This document shows positions 1-6,387 of a stretch of 6,837 bases of DNA, in pieces. Made by a program: the position numbers and the translations under genes. The stretch lies in assembly GCA_002392525.1 (NCBI GenBank), contig DGHE01000009.1, forward strand, positions 14,830 to 21,666. Direction: 5' to 3'. The DNA comes from Bacteroidales bacterium UBA3856. Its GTDB lineage: Bacteria > Bacteroidota > Bacteroidia > Bacteroidales > UBA932. Within the stretch, counting starts at the first letter, position 1. Each line of letters starts with the position of its first letter. Below the pieces are notes generated by a model. That model worked only from the letters and a program-made list of their open reading frames with translations, did no database searches and had not been told where the DNA came from.

Positions 1-380
1 TCACCAACGACGGCGAGATGGCCGAGCGCCTTACCCACCCCTCCTACAACAAGAAGAAAATCTACCAGGTCGTGCTGGACGCTCCCCTCAAGGAGGAAGA
101 CCAGCAGAAGATCCTCGCCGGCATCGAGCTCTCCGACGGCGTAGTGGCTGCCGATGAACTCGAATACATCGACGCCCACGACCACCGCCAGCTGGGCATC
201 GAGATCCACAGCGGCAAAAACCGCGTGGTGCGCCGCATCTTCGAATCCCTGGGCTATGACGTAAAGGCGCTGGACCGCGTGTACTTCGCCGGCCTCACCA
301 AGAAAGGCCTCAAGAAGAGCGACTGGCGTTACCTCACCGAGGGTGAAGTGAACATCCTCAAGATGGGAGCATACGTATAA
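1..380 (+). CDS. rluB: Pseudouridine synthase, RsuA/RluB family (3' part only)
   Basis: Only the last 125 codons plus TAA are in the window; the reading frame begins at base 3 and the gene starts upstream. Enzymes of this family convert a specific uridine in rRNA to pseudouridine (RluB acts on 23S rRNA, RsuA on 16S). The fragment opens with TNDGEMAERLTHPS, the stretch that follows the catalytic GRLDxxTxGLLLLT region in this family, so the catalytic aspartate itself is outside the window. Further on, GKNRVVRRIFESLGYDV and LDRVYFAGL match the conserved C-terminal core motif (GRNRxVRRMxExxGxxVxxLxR). The LTHPS wording is closest to RluB as I remember it, but assignment within RsuA/RluB/RluE/RluF is inferred. 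The stop codon shares one base with the era start, so the two are probably translationally coupled in a ribosome-maturation operon. Confidence 0.88.
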   Translation, partial: TNDGEMAERLTHPSYNKKKIYQVVLDAPLKEEDQQKILAGIELSDGVVAADELEYIDAHDHRQLGIEIHSGKNRVVRRIFESLGYDVKALDRVYFAGLTKKGLKKSDWRYLTEGEVNILKMGAYV

Positions 381-1261
381 TGGCACACAGAGCAGGTTTT
401 GTCAATATCATCGGCAATCCGAACGTAGGTAAATCCACGCTCATGAATGCCCTGGTGGGAGAGAAACTCTCCATCGTGACCGCGAAGGCCCAGACCACGC
501 GGCACCGCATCATGGGCATCGTGAGCGGGGAAGATTACCAGATCGTGTACTCGGATACGCCCGGTATCCTGAAGCCCAACTATCGGCTCCAGGAAAACAT
601 GCTCGCCTTCGTGGACACCGCCATCGGAGATGCCGACATCATCCTCTACGTAACCGACACCGTGGAAAAAGGGGACAAAAACGAGGCCTACATCGAGAAA
701 CTCCGGAAGGTAGACTGCCCCGTTGTCCTTGTCATTAACAAGATTGACATTTCCTCGCAGGAAAAGGTGGTGGAACTCATGGGCTGGTGGAAGGAGCAGC
801 TCCCGAAGGCGGAGATCATCCCCGTATCGGCCCAGGAGAAATTCAACCTGGAAAGCATCCTGGAGGCCGTGTCGTCCCGCCTGCCGGAAGCACCCGCCTG
901 GTTTGACAAAGACCAGTTCACGGACAAGAACCTCCGTTTCTTCGCCTCCGAGATCATTCGGGAGAAGATTTTCCTCAACTACTCCGAGGAAATTCCCTAC
1001 TCCTGCCAGGTAGAGATTGAGGCTTTCCACGAGGGAGAGGACCGCTATGAGATATCGGCGGTCATCTACGTGATGCGGGAGTCCCAGAAGGGCATCATCA
1101 TCGGCAAGCGCGGTGCCATGCTCAAGAAGGTGGGCACCGAGGCACGCCTGGACATGGAAGATTTCTTCCAGAAGAAAGTATTTTTAAGCACATTTGTTAA
1201 AGTTGACCCGGACTGGAGGGAGAACCGCAAGGAACTCCGCCGGTTTGGATATGAATTCTAG
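380..1261 (+). CDS. era: GTPase Era, 16S rRNA-binding ribosome assembly factor
   Basis: Era is a GTPase that binds near the 3' end of 16S rRNA and helps 30S subunit maturation; it acts in the cytoplasm, often at the membrane face. The 293-residue protein has the usual family length and both domains. The G domain shows G1 GNPNVGKS (12-19), the TTR switch region (39-41), G3 DTPG (59-62), G4 NKID (120-123) and G5 SAQ (150-152). The C-terminal KH RNA-binding domain shows ESQKGIIIGKRG (234-245), with its GxxG loop, and ends with the typical KVDPDWR segment. The ATG at 380 is chosen because G1 sits 12 residues in and the start overlaps the preceding stop by one base. GGGAG at 365-369 is a possible Shine-Dalgarno sequence 10 bases upstream. 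From memory, many Bacteroidota have der directly after era; here the next gene is parC. All key residues look intact. Confidence 0.98.
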   Translation: MAHRAGFVNIIGNPNVGKSTLMNALVGEKLSIVTAKAQTTRHRIMGIVSGEDYQIVYSDTPGILKPNYRLQENMLAFVDTAIGDADIILYVTDTVEKGDKNEAYIEKLRKVDCPVVLVINKIDISSQEKVVELMGWWKEQLPKAEIIPVSAQEKFNLESILEAVSSRLPEAPAWFDKDQFTDKNLRFFASEIIREKIFLNYSEEIPYSCQVEIEAFHEGEDRYEISAVIYVMRESQKGIIIGKRGAMLKKVGTEARLDMEDFFQKKVFLSTFVKVDPDWRENRKELRRFGYEF

Positions 1262-1269
1262 TTACGTTT

Positions 1270-4041
1270 ATGGCAGAAGACTGGGAAGACATCGAAGGAC
1301 AGGAACAGGAAGAAGAGCTGAGCGAGGACGCTGCTGCTTCGGGAAAATTTGACAAACTCCTGGGCAGCGACGCCGGCAAGTACAAGCTCTCCGGCATGTT
1401 CAAGGAATGGTATCTGGACTATGCGTCCTACACCATTCTGGACCGCGCCGTTCCCCATATCGTAGACGGTTTCAAGCCCGTTCAGCGCCGCGTGCTGCAC
1501 ACGATGGCCACTATGGACGACGGCCGCTACACCAAGGTGGCCAACATTGTGGGTCAGGCCATGCAGTACCACCCGCACGGAGACGCATCCATCCTGGGTG
1601 CGCTGGTCACGCTGGGCCAGAAGGGGCTTCTCATCGACTGTCAGGGTAACTGGGGTAACATCCTCACCGGAGACTCCAACGCAGCGCCCCGTTACATCGA
1701 GGCACGCCTTTCCAAGTTTGCCAAGGAGGTGGTGTTCGACCCCAAGGTTACGCCCTGGATGACATCCTACGACGGACGCAACCAGGAGCCCACGGAGCTT
1801 CCCGTGCGCTTCCCGCTGCTCCTTGCCCAGGGTACGGAGGGCATTGCCGCCGGTCTGTCGTCCAAGATTCTGCCGCACAACTTCAACGAGCTCATCGACG
1901 CGTCCATCGCCATCCTGAAGGGTGAGCCCTTCGAGCTCCTGCCCGACTTCCCCACGGGAGGCATCGCAGACTGCTCCAAGTACAACAAGGGCAAACGCGG
2001 CGGCATGGTCAAGGTGCGCGCCCGCATCAACAAGGTGGACAAGAGCACCATCACCATTACCGAAATCCCGTACGGCAAAACGTCCCAAGCCATCATTGAC
2101 AGCATCATCAAGGCCAAGGACAAGAAGAAGATCAATATCAAGAAGATCGATGACATGACCACCGACAAGGTGGAGATCATCATCCATCTTCCGGCCGATG
2201 TCTCCCCGGACAAGACCATCGACGCGCTGTATGCGTTCACCGAGTGCGAGACCAAGATTGCGCCCAACGCCTGCGTCATCCGTGACAACAAGCCGGTGTT
2301 CCTCACCGTGGACGAAATCCTGGAATACGACACGTTCCACACGCGCGATATCCTGAAGGCCCAGCTGGAGGTCAAGCTCTCCGAACTCGAGAACGACTGG
2401 CACTACAGCTCGCTGGAGCGCATCTTCTTCGAGAACCGCATCTACAAGGTGCTGGAGCAGAACCAGAAGAGCTGGGAAGAACAGCTGCAGGACATCTTCA
2501 ATCAGATGTGCCAGTATCAGGAGCTGCTGCACCGGCCCATCCTCATGGAGGACATCCTCAAGCTGGTGGAAAAGCCCGTGCGCAAGATTTCCAAGTTTGA
2601 CACCAAGGCCCTGGACGAGAAAATCTACGCCCTGGAGGACCAGATGAAGGAGGTGAAGGACAACCTGGAGCACATCACCGAGTTCACCATTGACTGGTTC
2701 CGCAGCCTCAAGAAGAAATACGGAAAAGACTGGCCGCGCCTCACCGAAATCTCTTCTCTGGAGACTATCACCGTTACCAAGGTGGTGTCTAACAACGCCA
2801 AGCTCTACGCCAACCTGGAAGAGGGCTTCGTGGGCATCGGCCTCAAGAAGGACGACGGCGGCGAGTTCATCGGCGAGTGCTCGGACCTCTCCGAGATCAT
2901 CGTCATCGGCAAGGACGGCAAGTATCGCGTGACCAAGGTGTCCGACAAGGCGTTCTTCGGGAAGGATCTCCTGTATGCCGGCGTGTTCAACCGCTCCGAC
3001 GAGCGCACCATCTACAACGTCATTTACCGCGAGGGCAAGGGCCCGGCCCATTATGCCAAGCGCTTCAACATTACCTCGGTCACCCGCGACAAGGAATACG
3101 ACATCACTACCGGTGCCCCGGATTCCAAGATCCTGTGGTTCACCGTGAACCATAACGGAGAGGCCGAGACCGTGAGGATTGCGCTCAGGCCCAGGAAAGG
3201 GCTCAAGAAGCTGCTGCTGGAGTGGGATTTCTCCAACCTGGCCATCAAGGGACGTTCCTCGCGCGGCAATCTGGTCACCAAGAACATGATAGCCCGGATC
3301 CAGCTCAAGTCCAAGGGTGTCACCACCCTGGAAGGCAAGGATATCTGGTACGACCCCGACATCCAGCGCCTCAACGACGAAGGCCGCGGAGAGCACCTGG
3401 GCAAGTTCGCCGGGCAGGACCGCGTGCTGGCCATCTTTGCAGACGGCAGCTACTACACCACCACCTACGACCTTGTGAACAAGTATCAGGGAGAAGTGGT
3501 GCGTATCGAGAAGCTGGACCCGAACCGCATCTATACGGTCCTGTACTGGGACAATGCCGCCAAGGCCTACTATATCAAGCGCTTCAGTTTCACCGAGAGC
3601 AACAACTCGCCGGTGCTGTTCATCTCCGATGCCCGGGGGTCCCGCATGGTGGACATTTCCTCCGACCTGCATCCGCAGGTGATTCTCACCTTCGGGGGCA
3701 AGTACGAGCACAGGGAGTCCGAGATTGTGGACGCGGAGGAGTTCATCGCCAAGAAAGGCATCACCGCCAAGGGCAAGAAGTGTTCTCCCTACGACCTCAA
3801 GAGCGTCGCGTTCGGGGAGCCGCTGCATAAGCCCGAGGACGACATCGAGAGAGAAGAGCCCACTGTGGCCGAGGGACTGGAAGAGGCCATGGAGGTAGAT
3901 GTGGAGGCCGATGCCATCGGCACCACCATCGAGCAAACCGGGCAGGCCTCCGACCTTCTGGCCGATGCCCGCACCGCTTCCCCCGACGAGCCGGGAGACG
4001 ACGCCGTTGACATGGAAGGCTGGGAGCCTACACTGTTCTAG
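1270..4041 (+). CDS. parC: DNA topoisomerase IV subunit A (GyrA/ParC family)
   Basis: This is the DNA-breaking and rejoining subunit of a type IIA topoisomerase, which with ParE decatenates daughter chromosomes. An acidic N-terminus (residues 1-25) precedes the winged-helix/tower breakage domain. Key features are FKPVQRRVLH (68-77), the DNA-gate helix HPHGDAS (101-107), the catalytic Arg141-Tyr142 in APRYIEARL, and the DNA-intercalating isoleucine within SSKILPHN (Ile200). A long charged helical region (about 360-480) fits the tower and coiled coil. The C-terminal third fits a beta-pinwheel DNA-wrapping domain; one blade has GRSSRGN (661-667), and I see no canonical GyrA box (QRRGGKG), which favours ParC over GyrA. 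An acidic, probably disordered tail (about 855-923) ends in EPTLF. Start at 1270 gives an 8-base gap from era with no clear Shine-Dalgarno sequence. parE is not in the window. ParC rather than a second GyrA is inferred from motif wording and lack of the box. Confidence 0.93.
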   Translation: MAEDWEDIEGQEQEEELSEDAAASGKFDKLLGSDAGKYKLSGMFKEWYLDYASYTILDRAVPHIVDGFKPVQRRVLHTMATMDDGRYTKVANIVGQAMQYHPHGDASILGALVTLGQKGLLIDCQGNWGNILTGDSNAAPRYIEARLSKFAKEVVFDPKVTPWMTSYDGRNQEPTELPVRFPLLLAQGTEGIAAGLSSKILPHNFNELIDASIAILKGEPFELLPDFPTGGIADCSKYNKGKRGGMVKVRARINKVDKSTITITEIPYGKTSQAIIDSIIKAKDKKKINIKKIDDMTTDKVEIIIHLPADVSPDKTIDALYAFTECETKIAPNACVIRDNKPVFLTVDEILEYDTFHTRDILKAQLEVKLSELENDWHYSSLERIFFENRIYKVLEQNQKSWEEQLQDIFNQMCQYQELLHRPILMEDILKLVEKPVRKISKFDTKALDEKIYALEDQMKEVKDNLEHITEFTIDWFRSLKKKYGKDWPRLTEISSLETITVTKVVSNNAKLYANLEEGFVGIGLKKDDGGEFIGECSDLSEIIVIGKDGKYRVTKVSDKAFFGKDLLYAGVFNRSDERTIYNVIYREGKGPAHYAKRFNITSVTRDKEYDITTGAPDSKILWFTVNHNGEAETVRIALRPRKGLKKLLLEWDFSNLAIKGRSSRGNLVTKNMIARIQLKSKGVTTLEGKDIWYDPDIQRLNDEGRGEHLGKFAGQDRVLAIFADGSYYTTTYDLVNKYQGEVVRIEKLDPNRIYTVLYWDNAAKAYYIKRFSFTESNNSPVLFISDARGSRMVDISSDLHPQVILTFGGKYEHRESEIVDAEEFIAKKGITAKGKKCSPYDLKSVAFGEPLHKPEDDIEREEPTVAEGLEEAMEVDVEADAIGTTIEQTGQASDLLADARTASPDEPGDDAVDMEGWEPTLF

Positions 4042-4044
4042 CGC

Positions 4045-4980
4045 ATGAATCATCTTGGGGAAGCGATTTCGCTTATCGTCGCCGTCTCATGGACGGTGAC
4101 GGCTCTTTTTGCCGATAAAGCCAGCCACAGGCTGGGTTCCATGACGGCCAACGTGCTGCGCCTGTGCCTGGCGTTTGTGTTCCTGGGGGCGTTGCTGTGG
4201 GTGACCATCGGCCATCCTTATCCTGTTTACGCTACGCCCGAGGCGTGGCTCTGGCTGGCGCTGTCGGCCATCGTGGGTTATGTCTTCGGGGACTGGTGCC
4301 TGTTTAACTGCTACCTTTCCATCGGCGCACGCTTCGGACAGCTCTTCATGACGCTGGCGCCGCCCATGGCCGCCATTGCAGGATGGGTCATCCTGGGCGA
4401 ATCCCTCACGTGGAAGTCCTGGGTGGCTATGGCCGTGACCCTCAGTGGTATAGCCATCTCCATCCTGAGCCGGGGAGAAGGCCATACCGTGAAGCTCACG
4501 CTGCCCTTCAAGGGCGTTCTGCTGGGCCTGGGTGCCGGCCTGGGACAGGGTGTGGGCCTTGTGCTGAGCAAGATGGGCATGCAGTACTATGAGAACGCCG
4601 TTCCCGCCGATGCCCCGCAGCTCATGAGCGCCATGCTGCCTTTTGCCTCCACCATGATCCGCGCGTTCATTGGCGCCGCCGGATTTTTGGCGCTTATGAC
4701 GTTTCAGAAGGGACTGCCGCAGCTCCGCGCTGCCGTGCATGACCGTGTAGGCATGAAATACGCCCTCATCATGACGCTCTTTGGGCCCGTCCTGGGTGTT
4801 TCACTGTCGCTGATGGCCGTGCAGTATACATCGGCCGGCATTGCCTCTACCCTCATGGCCCTCACGCCGGTTCTTATCCTCATCCCCTACGCCTTCGTGT
4901 ACAAGCAGCGCATCAAAGCCCGCGAAGTCCTGGGTGTCTTCGTGAGCATGCTGGGCGTGGCACTGTTCTTTTTGCTGTAG
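4045..4980 (+). CDS. EamA-family (DMT superfamily) inner-membrane transporter
   Basis: This 311-residue protein is almost wholly hydrophobic and fits ten transmembrane helices, at roughly residues 5-24, 35-55, 66-88, 93-115, 120-140, 155-175, 205-225, 240-262, 266-286 and 291-311. It has the two-repeat EamA layout: each half ends with a family-style helix pair, seen as LAPPMAAIAGWVILGESLTW then an AVTLSGIAISIL helix in the first half, and LMALTPVLILIPYAFVYKQR followed by REVLGVFVSMLGVALFFLL in the second. EamA proteins export or import small metabolites such as amino acids; nothing in this sequence reveals the substrate. The start lies only 3 bases after the parC stop, so it is probably read from the parC transcript, although the functions have no evident connection. 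No signal peptide beyond the first helix is expected. No key residue is known to me to test activity. Confidence 0.9.
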   Translation: MNHLGEAISLIVAVSWTVTALFADKASHRLGSMTANVLRLCLAFVFLGALLWVTIGHPYPVYATPEAWLWLALSAIVGYVFGDWCLFNCYLSIGARFGQLFMTLAPPMAAIAGWVILGESLTWKSWVAMAVTLSGIAISILSRGEGHTVKLTLPFKGVLLGLGAGLGQGVGLVLSKMGMQYYENAVPADAPQLMSAMLPFASTMIRAFIGAAGFLALMTFQKGLPQLRAAVHDRVGMKYALIMTLFGPVLGVSLSLMAVQYTSAGIASTLMALTPVLILIPYAFVYKQRIKAREVLGVFVSMLGVALFFLL

Positions 4981-4997
4981 GCGCTCTGCGCCGCGGC
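4980..4997 (+). other. GC-rich palindromic stretch after the transporter gene
   Basis: Immediately at the stop codon of the transporter gene, GGCGC-TCT-GCGCC (4980-4992) can form a 5-bp stem with a 3-base loop, and it overlaps the 8-base palindrome GCCGCGGC (4990-4997). It could mark the 3' end of the upstream transcript, but no T-run follows it; the nearest T-tract (5039-5044) is about 40 bases away and belongs to the next promoter. It is therefore not a canonical intrinsic terminator. Role unknown. Confidence 0.3.
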
Positions 4998-5023
4998 CGG
5001 GACGTATAACGCACTTTTGGCCC

Positions 5024-5053
5024 TTCACGGCATCAAACTTTTTTGTATCTTTG
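5024..5053 (+). promoter_or_regulatory. Candidate Bacteroidota promoter for the hydrolase-aroK pair
   Basis: TATCTTTG at 5046-5053 is a full match to the Bacteroidota -7 consensus TAnnTTTG. The -33 element is weak. A consensus TTTG at 5016-5019 lies 26 bases upstream, which is longer than the usual roughly 19-21; a degenerate TTCA at 5024-5027 has a more normal 18-base spacing. Transcription would start a few bases downstream, around 5058-5062, giving a leader of about 10 bases or less to the ATG at 5069. This promoter rules out the in-frame TTG at 5051, which lies inside the -7 box. Confidence 0.6.
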
Positions 5054-5068
5054 TGCAAATACATGGAA

Positions 5069-5872
5069 ATGAAACGCATTATCCTTATCCTCGCACTGCT
5101 TCTCACGGCCATGGCAGCATCGGCCCAGCAGTATCTTACTCTCACGGACATTCCGTATAGCAAAGACACCGACGCCTACGCGCAGGAGCGCTGCAAGCTG
5201 GACGTGTATTATCCCACGGACCTCAAGGACTGCCCGGTGGTGGTATGGTTCCATGGCGGAGGCCTTACGGGTGGCAACAAGTTTATTCCGGAGGAGCTCA
5301 AAAACAGCGGACTCGTTGTGGTGGCAGTGAATTATCGGCTCATGCCCAAGGCAGCCATCGACAACTGCATTGACGACGCCGCGGCGGCAGTGGCCTGGAC
5401 TTTCGGCAACATCGGCCTGTATAATGGCTCTCCCGAGAAAATCTTCGTAGCGGGCCATTCGGCCGGCGGGTACCTCACGGACATGATCGGCCTGGACAAG
5501 CACTGGCTGGCCAAATATGGTGTGGATGCCGACAAAATCAAAGGCCTTGTCCCCTACAGCGGTCAGGTGATCACACACTTCGCCCTCCGCGAGCGCCGGG
5601 GCATGCAGCCCACGCAGCCGCTCATCGACGAGTATGCGCCGCTCTATCACATCCGTCCCGACGCTCCGCCCATCGTCATCATCTCCGCCGACCGCGAGGA
5701 GGAACTCTATGGCCGATACGAAGAAACCGCCTACTTCTGGCGCATGCTCAAACTCGTCGGCCATAAGGACGTAACGATTTATGAATTGGACGGTTACAAC
5801 CATGGAGACATGGCCACTCCCGCTCATGCCATCCTCAAAAAGAATATCAAACGCCTATGCTCATCGCGCTAA
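5069..5872 (+). CDS. Secreted alpha/beta hydrolase (HGGG / GHSAGG esterase type)
   Basis: The 267-residue product begins with a lysine/arginine pair, a hydrophobic core (residues 4-16) and an ASA|QQ signal peptidase I site after residue 19, so export to the periplasm or beyond is likely. The mature part has the hormone-sensitive-lipase-like esterase layout: oxyanion-hole motif HGGG (62-65), nucleophile elbow GHSAGG with Ser131, probable acid Asp208 in ISADREEEL, and His245 in DGYNHGD. Such enzymes cleave esters of small or plant-derived compounds, among others; the substrate is not evident. ATG at 5069 is preferred for its classic signal peptide; ATG at 5063 would add only Met-Glu and cannot be excluded; TTG at 5051 is unlikely because it lies in the -7 promoter box. 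The 3' end overlaps aroK by 16 bases, implying coupled translation. No carbohydrate-binding or lipoprotein (lipobox) feature is visible. Confidence 0.88.
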   Translation: MKRIILILALLLTAMAASAQQYLTLTDIPYSKDTDAYAQERCKLDVYYPTDLKDCPVVVWFHGGGLTGGNKFIPEELKNSGLVVVAVNYRLMPKAAIDNCIDDAAAAVAWTFGNIGLYNGSPEKIFVAGHSAGGYLTDMIGLDKHWLAKYGVDADKIKGLVPYSGQVITHFALRERRGMQPTQPLIDEYAPLYHIRPDAPPIVIISADREEELYGRYEETAYFWRMLKLVGHKDVTIYELDGYNHGDMATPAHAILKKNIKRLCSSR

Positions 5873-6354
5873 CCGGCTACATGGGCAGTGGCAAAAGCAC
5901 CGTAGGCGCGCTGGTCGCCGATGCCCTGGGCTGCCCCTTCATCGACCTCGATGAGGTCATCGTAAAAAAGGCCGGCCGAAGCATCCCCGAGATTTTTGCG
6001 GCCGATGGCGAACGCGGCTTCCGGCGCCTGGAGAAACAGGCACTGGAAAAAACCGTGGCAAAGTACGCCGAAAACACCGCCGTTCTGTCGCTCGGCGGCG
6101 GCACCGTGACCATCCCCGGCGCAATTCAGCTGCTCCGGGAAAGCACCCTCTGCATTTACCTCGAGGCCTCCCCCGAAACCCTGCTGACGCGCCTGGAAGG
6201 GCAGGCCGATGACCGCCCGCTGGCCGATGATCACTTCGCGGAAAGGCTCTCGCAGCGCGAGCCGCTGTACCGCGCGGCAGCCCATATCACCATCGAAACC
6301 GAAGGCCTCAGCCCCGAGGAAATCACCGACGAGATTATCATCTCCTGTTTGTAA
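5857..6354 (+). CDS. aroK: Shikimate kinase
   Basis: Shikimate kinase phosphorylates the 3-hydroxyl of shikimate with ATP, the fifth step of the chorismate pathway to aromatic amino acids, in the cytoplasm. The protein has 165 residues, normal for the family. Visible motifs are the Walker A loop GYMGSGKST (7-15), the shikimate-binding DLDEVI (30-35, with Asp32), RSIPEIFAADGERGFRRLE (41-59, with the conserved substrate-binding Arg56), the Gly-Gly-Gly of the Walker B region (80-82), the lid segment DDRPL with Arg120, and REPLY with Arg134. The start at 5857 lies inside the preceding hydrolase gene (16-base overlap); the next ATG (5881) would cut the Walker A loop, so 5857 is the start. No other aromatic-pathway gene is in the window, so pairing with a secreted hydrolase looks like simple gene packing. 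Confidence 0.97.
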   Translation: MLIALTGYMGSGKSTVGALVADALGCPFIDLDEVIVKKAGRSIPEIFAADGERGFRRLEKQALEKTVAKYAENTAVLSLGGGTVTIPGAIQLLRESTLCIYLEASPETLLTRLEGQADDRPLADDHFAERLSQREPLYRAAAHITIETEGLSPEEITDEIIISCL

Positions 6355-6379
6355 ATCTGCCGCAGATTCCCTATCTTTG
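6348..6379 (+). promoter_or_regulatory. Promoter for recJ (TTTG / TATCTTTG)
   Basis: A -33 TTTG at 6348-6351 and a -7 TATCTTTG at 6372-6379 are separated by 20 bases, matching the Bacteroidota consensus TTTG-N19-21-TAnnTTTG in sequence and spacing. The -33 box lies in the last codons of aroK and abuts its stop codon. The expected transcription start, a few bases past the -7 box, falls within about 5 bases of the recJ ATG at 6387, so the transcript should be leaderless or nearly so. The promoter allows recJ to be expressed independently of aroK. Confidence 0.75.
6354..6368. repeat. Perfect inverted repeat between the recJ -33 and -7 boxes
   Basis: AATCTGC-C-GCAGATT is a perfect 7-bp inverted repeat around a single central base. 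It begins on the last base of the aroK stop codon and fills most of the promoter spacer. It could be a repressor or activator site, or, in the aroK mRNA, a small hairpin (6-bp stem, 3-base loop) near the 3' end. No T-run follows, so an intrinsic terminator is unlikely. Confidence 0.55.
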
Positions 6380-6387
6380 TAAAGATA
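6372..6387. repeat. Perfect inverted repeat over the recJ -7 box and start codon
   Basis: TATCTTT-GT-AAAGATA is a perfect 7-bp inverted repeat with a 2-base centre. Its left arm is most of the -7 box, and its right arm ends on the A of the recJ ATG. Because the left arm should lie upstream of the transcription start, it would act as DNA (an operator or melting region) rather than as an RNA hairpin in the recJ transcript, though read-through from aroK could form the hairpin. Chance is possible, as one arm is constrained by the promoter. Confidence 0.5.

Noticed and set aside
329..1030. Minus-strand frame of 233 codons opposite era
   Set aside because: It is in the same codon-aligned register as era and is explained the same way; its translation shows no family motif and the sense gene is certain.
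1176..1205. AT-rich patch near the end of era as an internal promoter or insertion scar
   Set aside because: It encodes the conserved KKVFLSTFVKV segment of the Era KH domain, and no properly spaced TAnnTTTG follows its TTTG at 1193-1196.
1244..1270. TTTG (1244-1247) and TACGTTTA (1263-1270) as a promoter for parC
   Set aside because: The -7 copy has A for the final G, the spacing is only 15 bases, and transcription would begin downstream of the parC ATG.
1258..4053. A 931-codon open frame on the minus strand covering all of parC
   Set aside because: It is codon-aligned with parC, so its stops would arise only from sense codons TTA, CTA and TCA. These are avoided in this GC-rich gene, which leaves the antisense frame open by composition. 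Its translation shows no recognisable domain, while the + strand has a complete, motif-perfect ParC.
4087..4740. Minus-strand frames opposite the transporter (4087-4740) and opposite the hydrolase (5033-5827)
   Set aside because: Both are shadows of well-supported genes. Their translations lack recognisable motifs, and the second would run through the hydrolase promoter.
5031..5045. T-run at 5039-5044 as the U-tract of a terminator for the parC-transporter operon
   Set aside because: No stable stem ends just before it; the GC-rich palindromes are about 40 bases upstream. The T-run directly precedes and merges into the promoter of the next gene.
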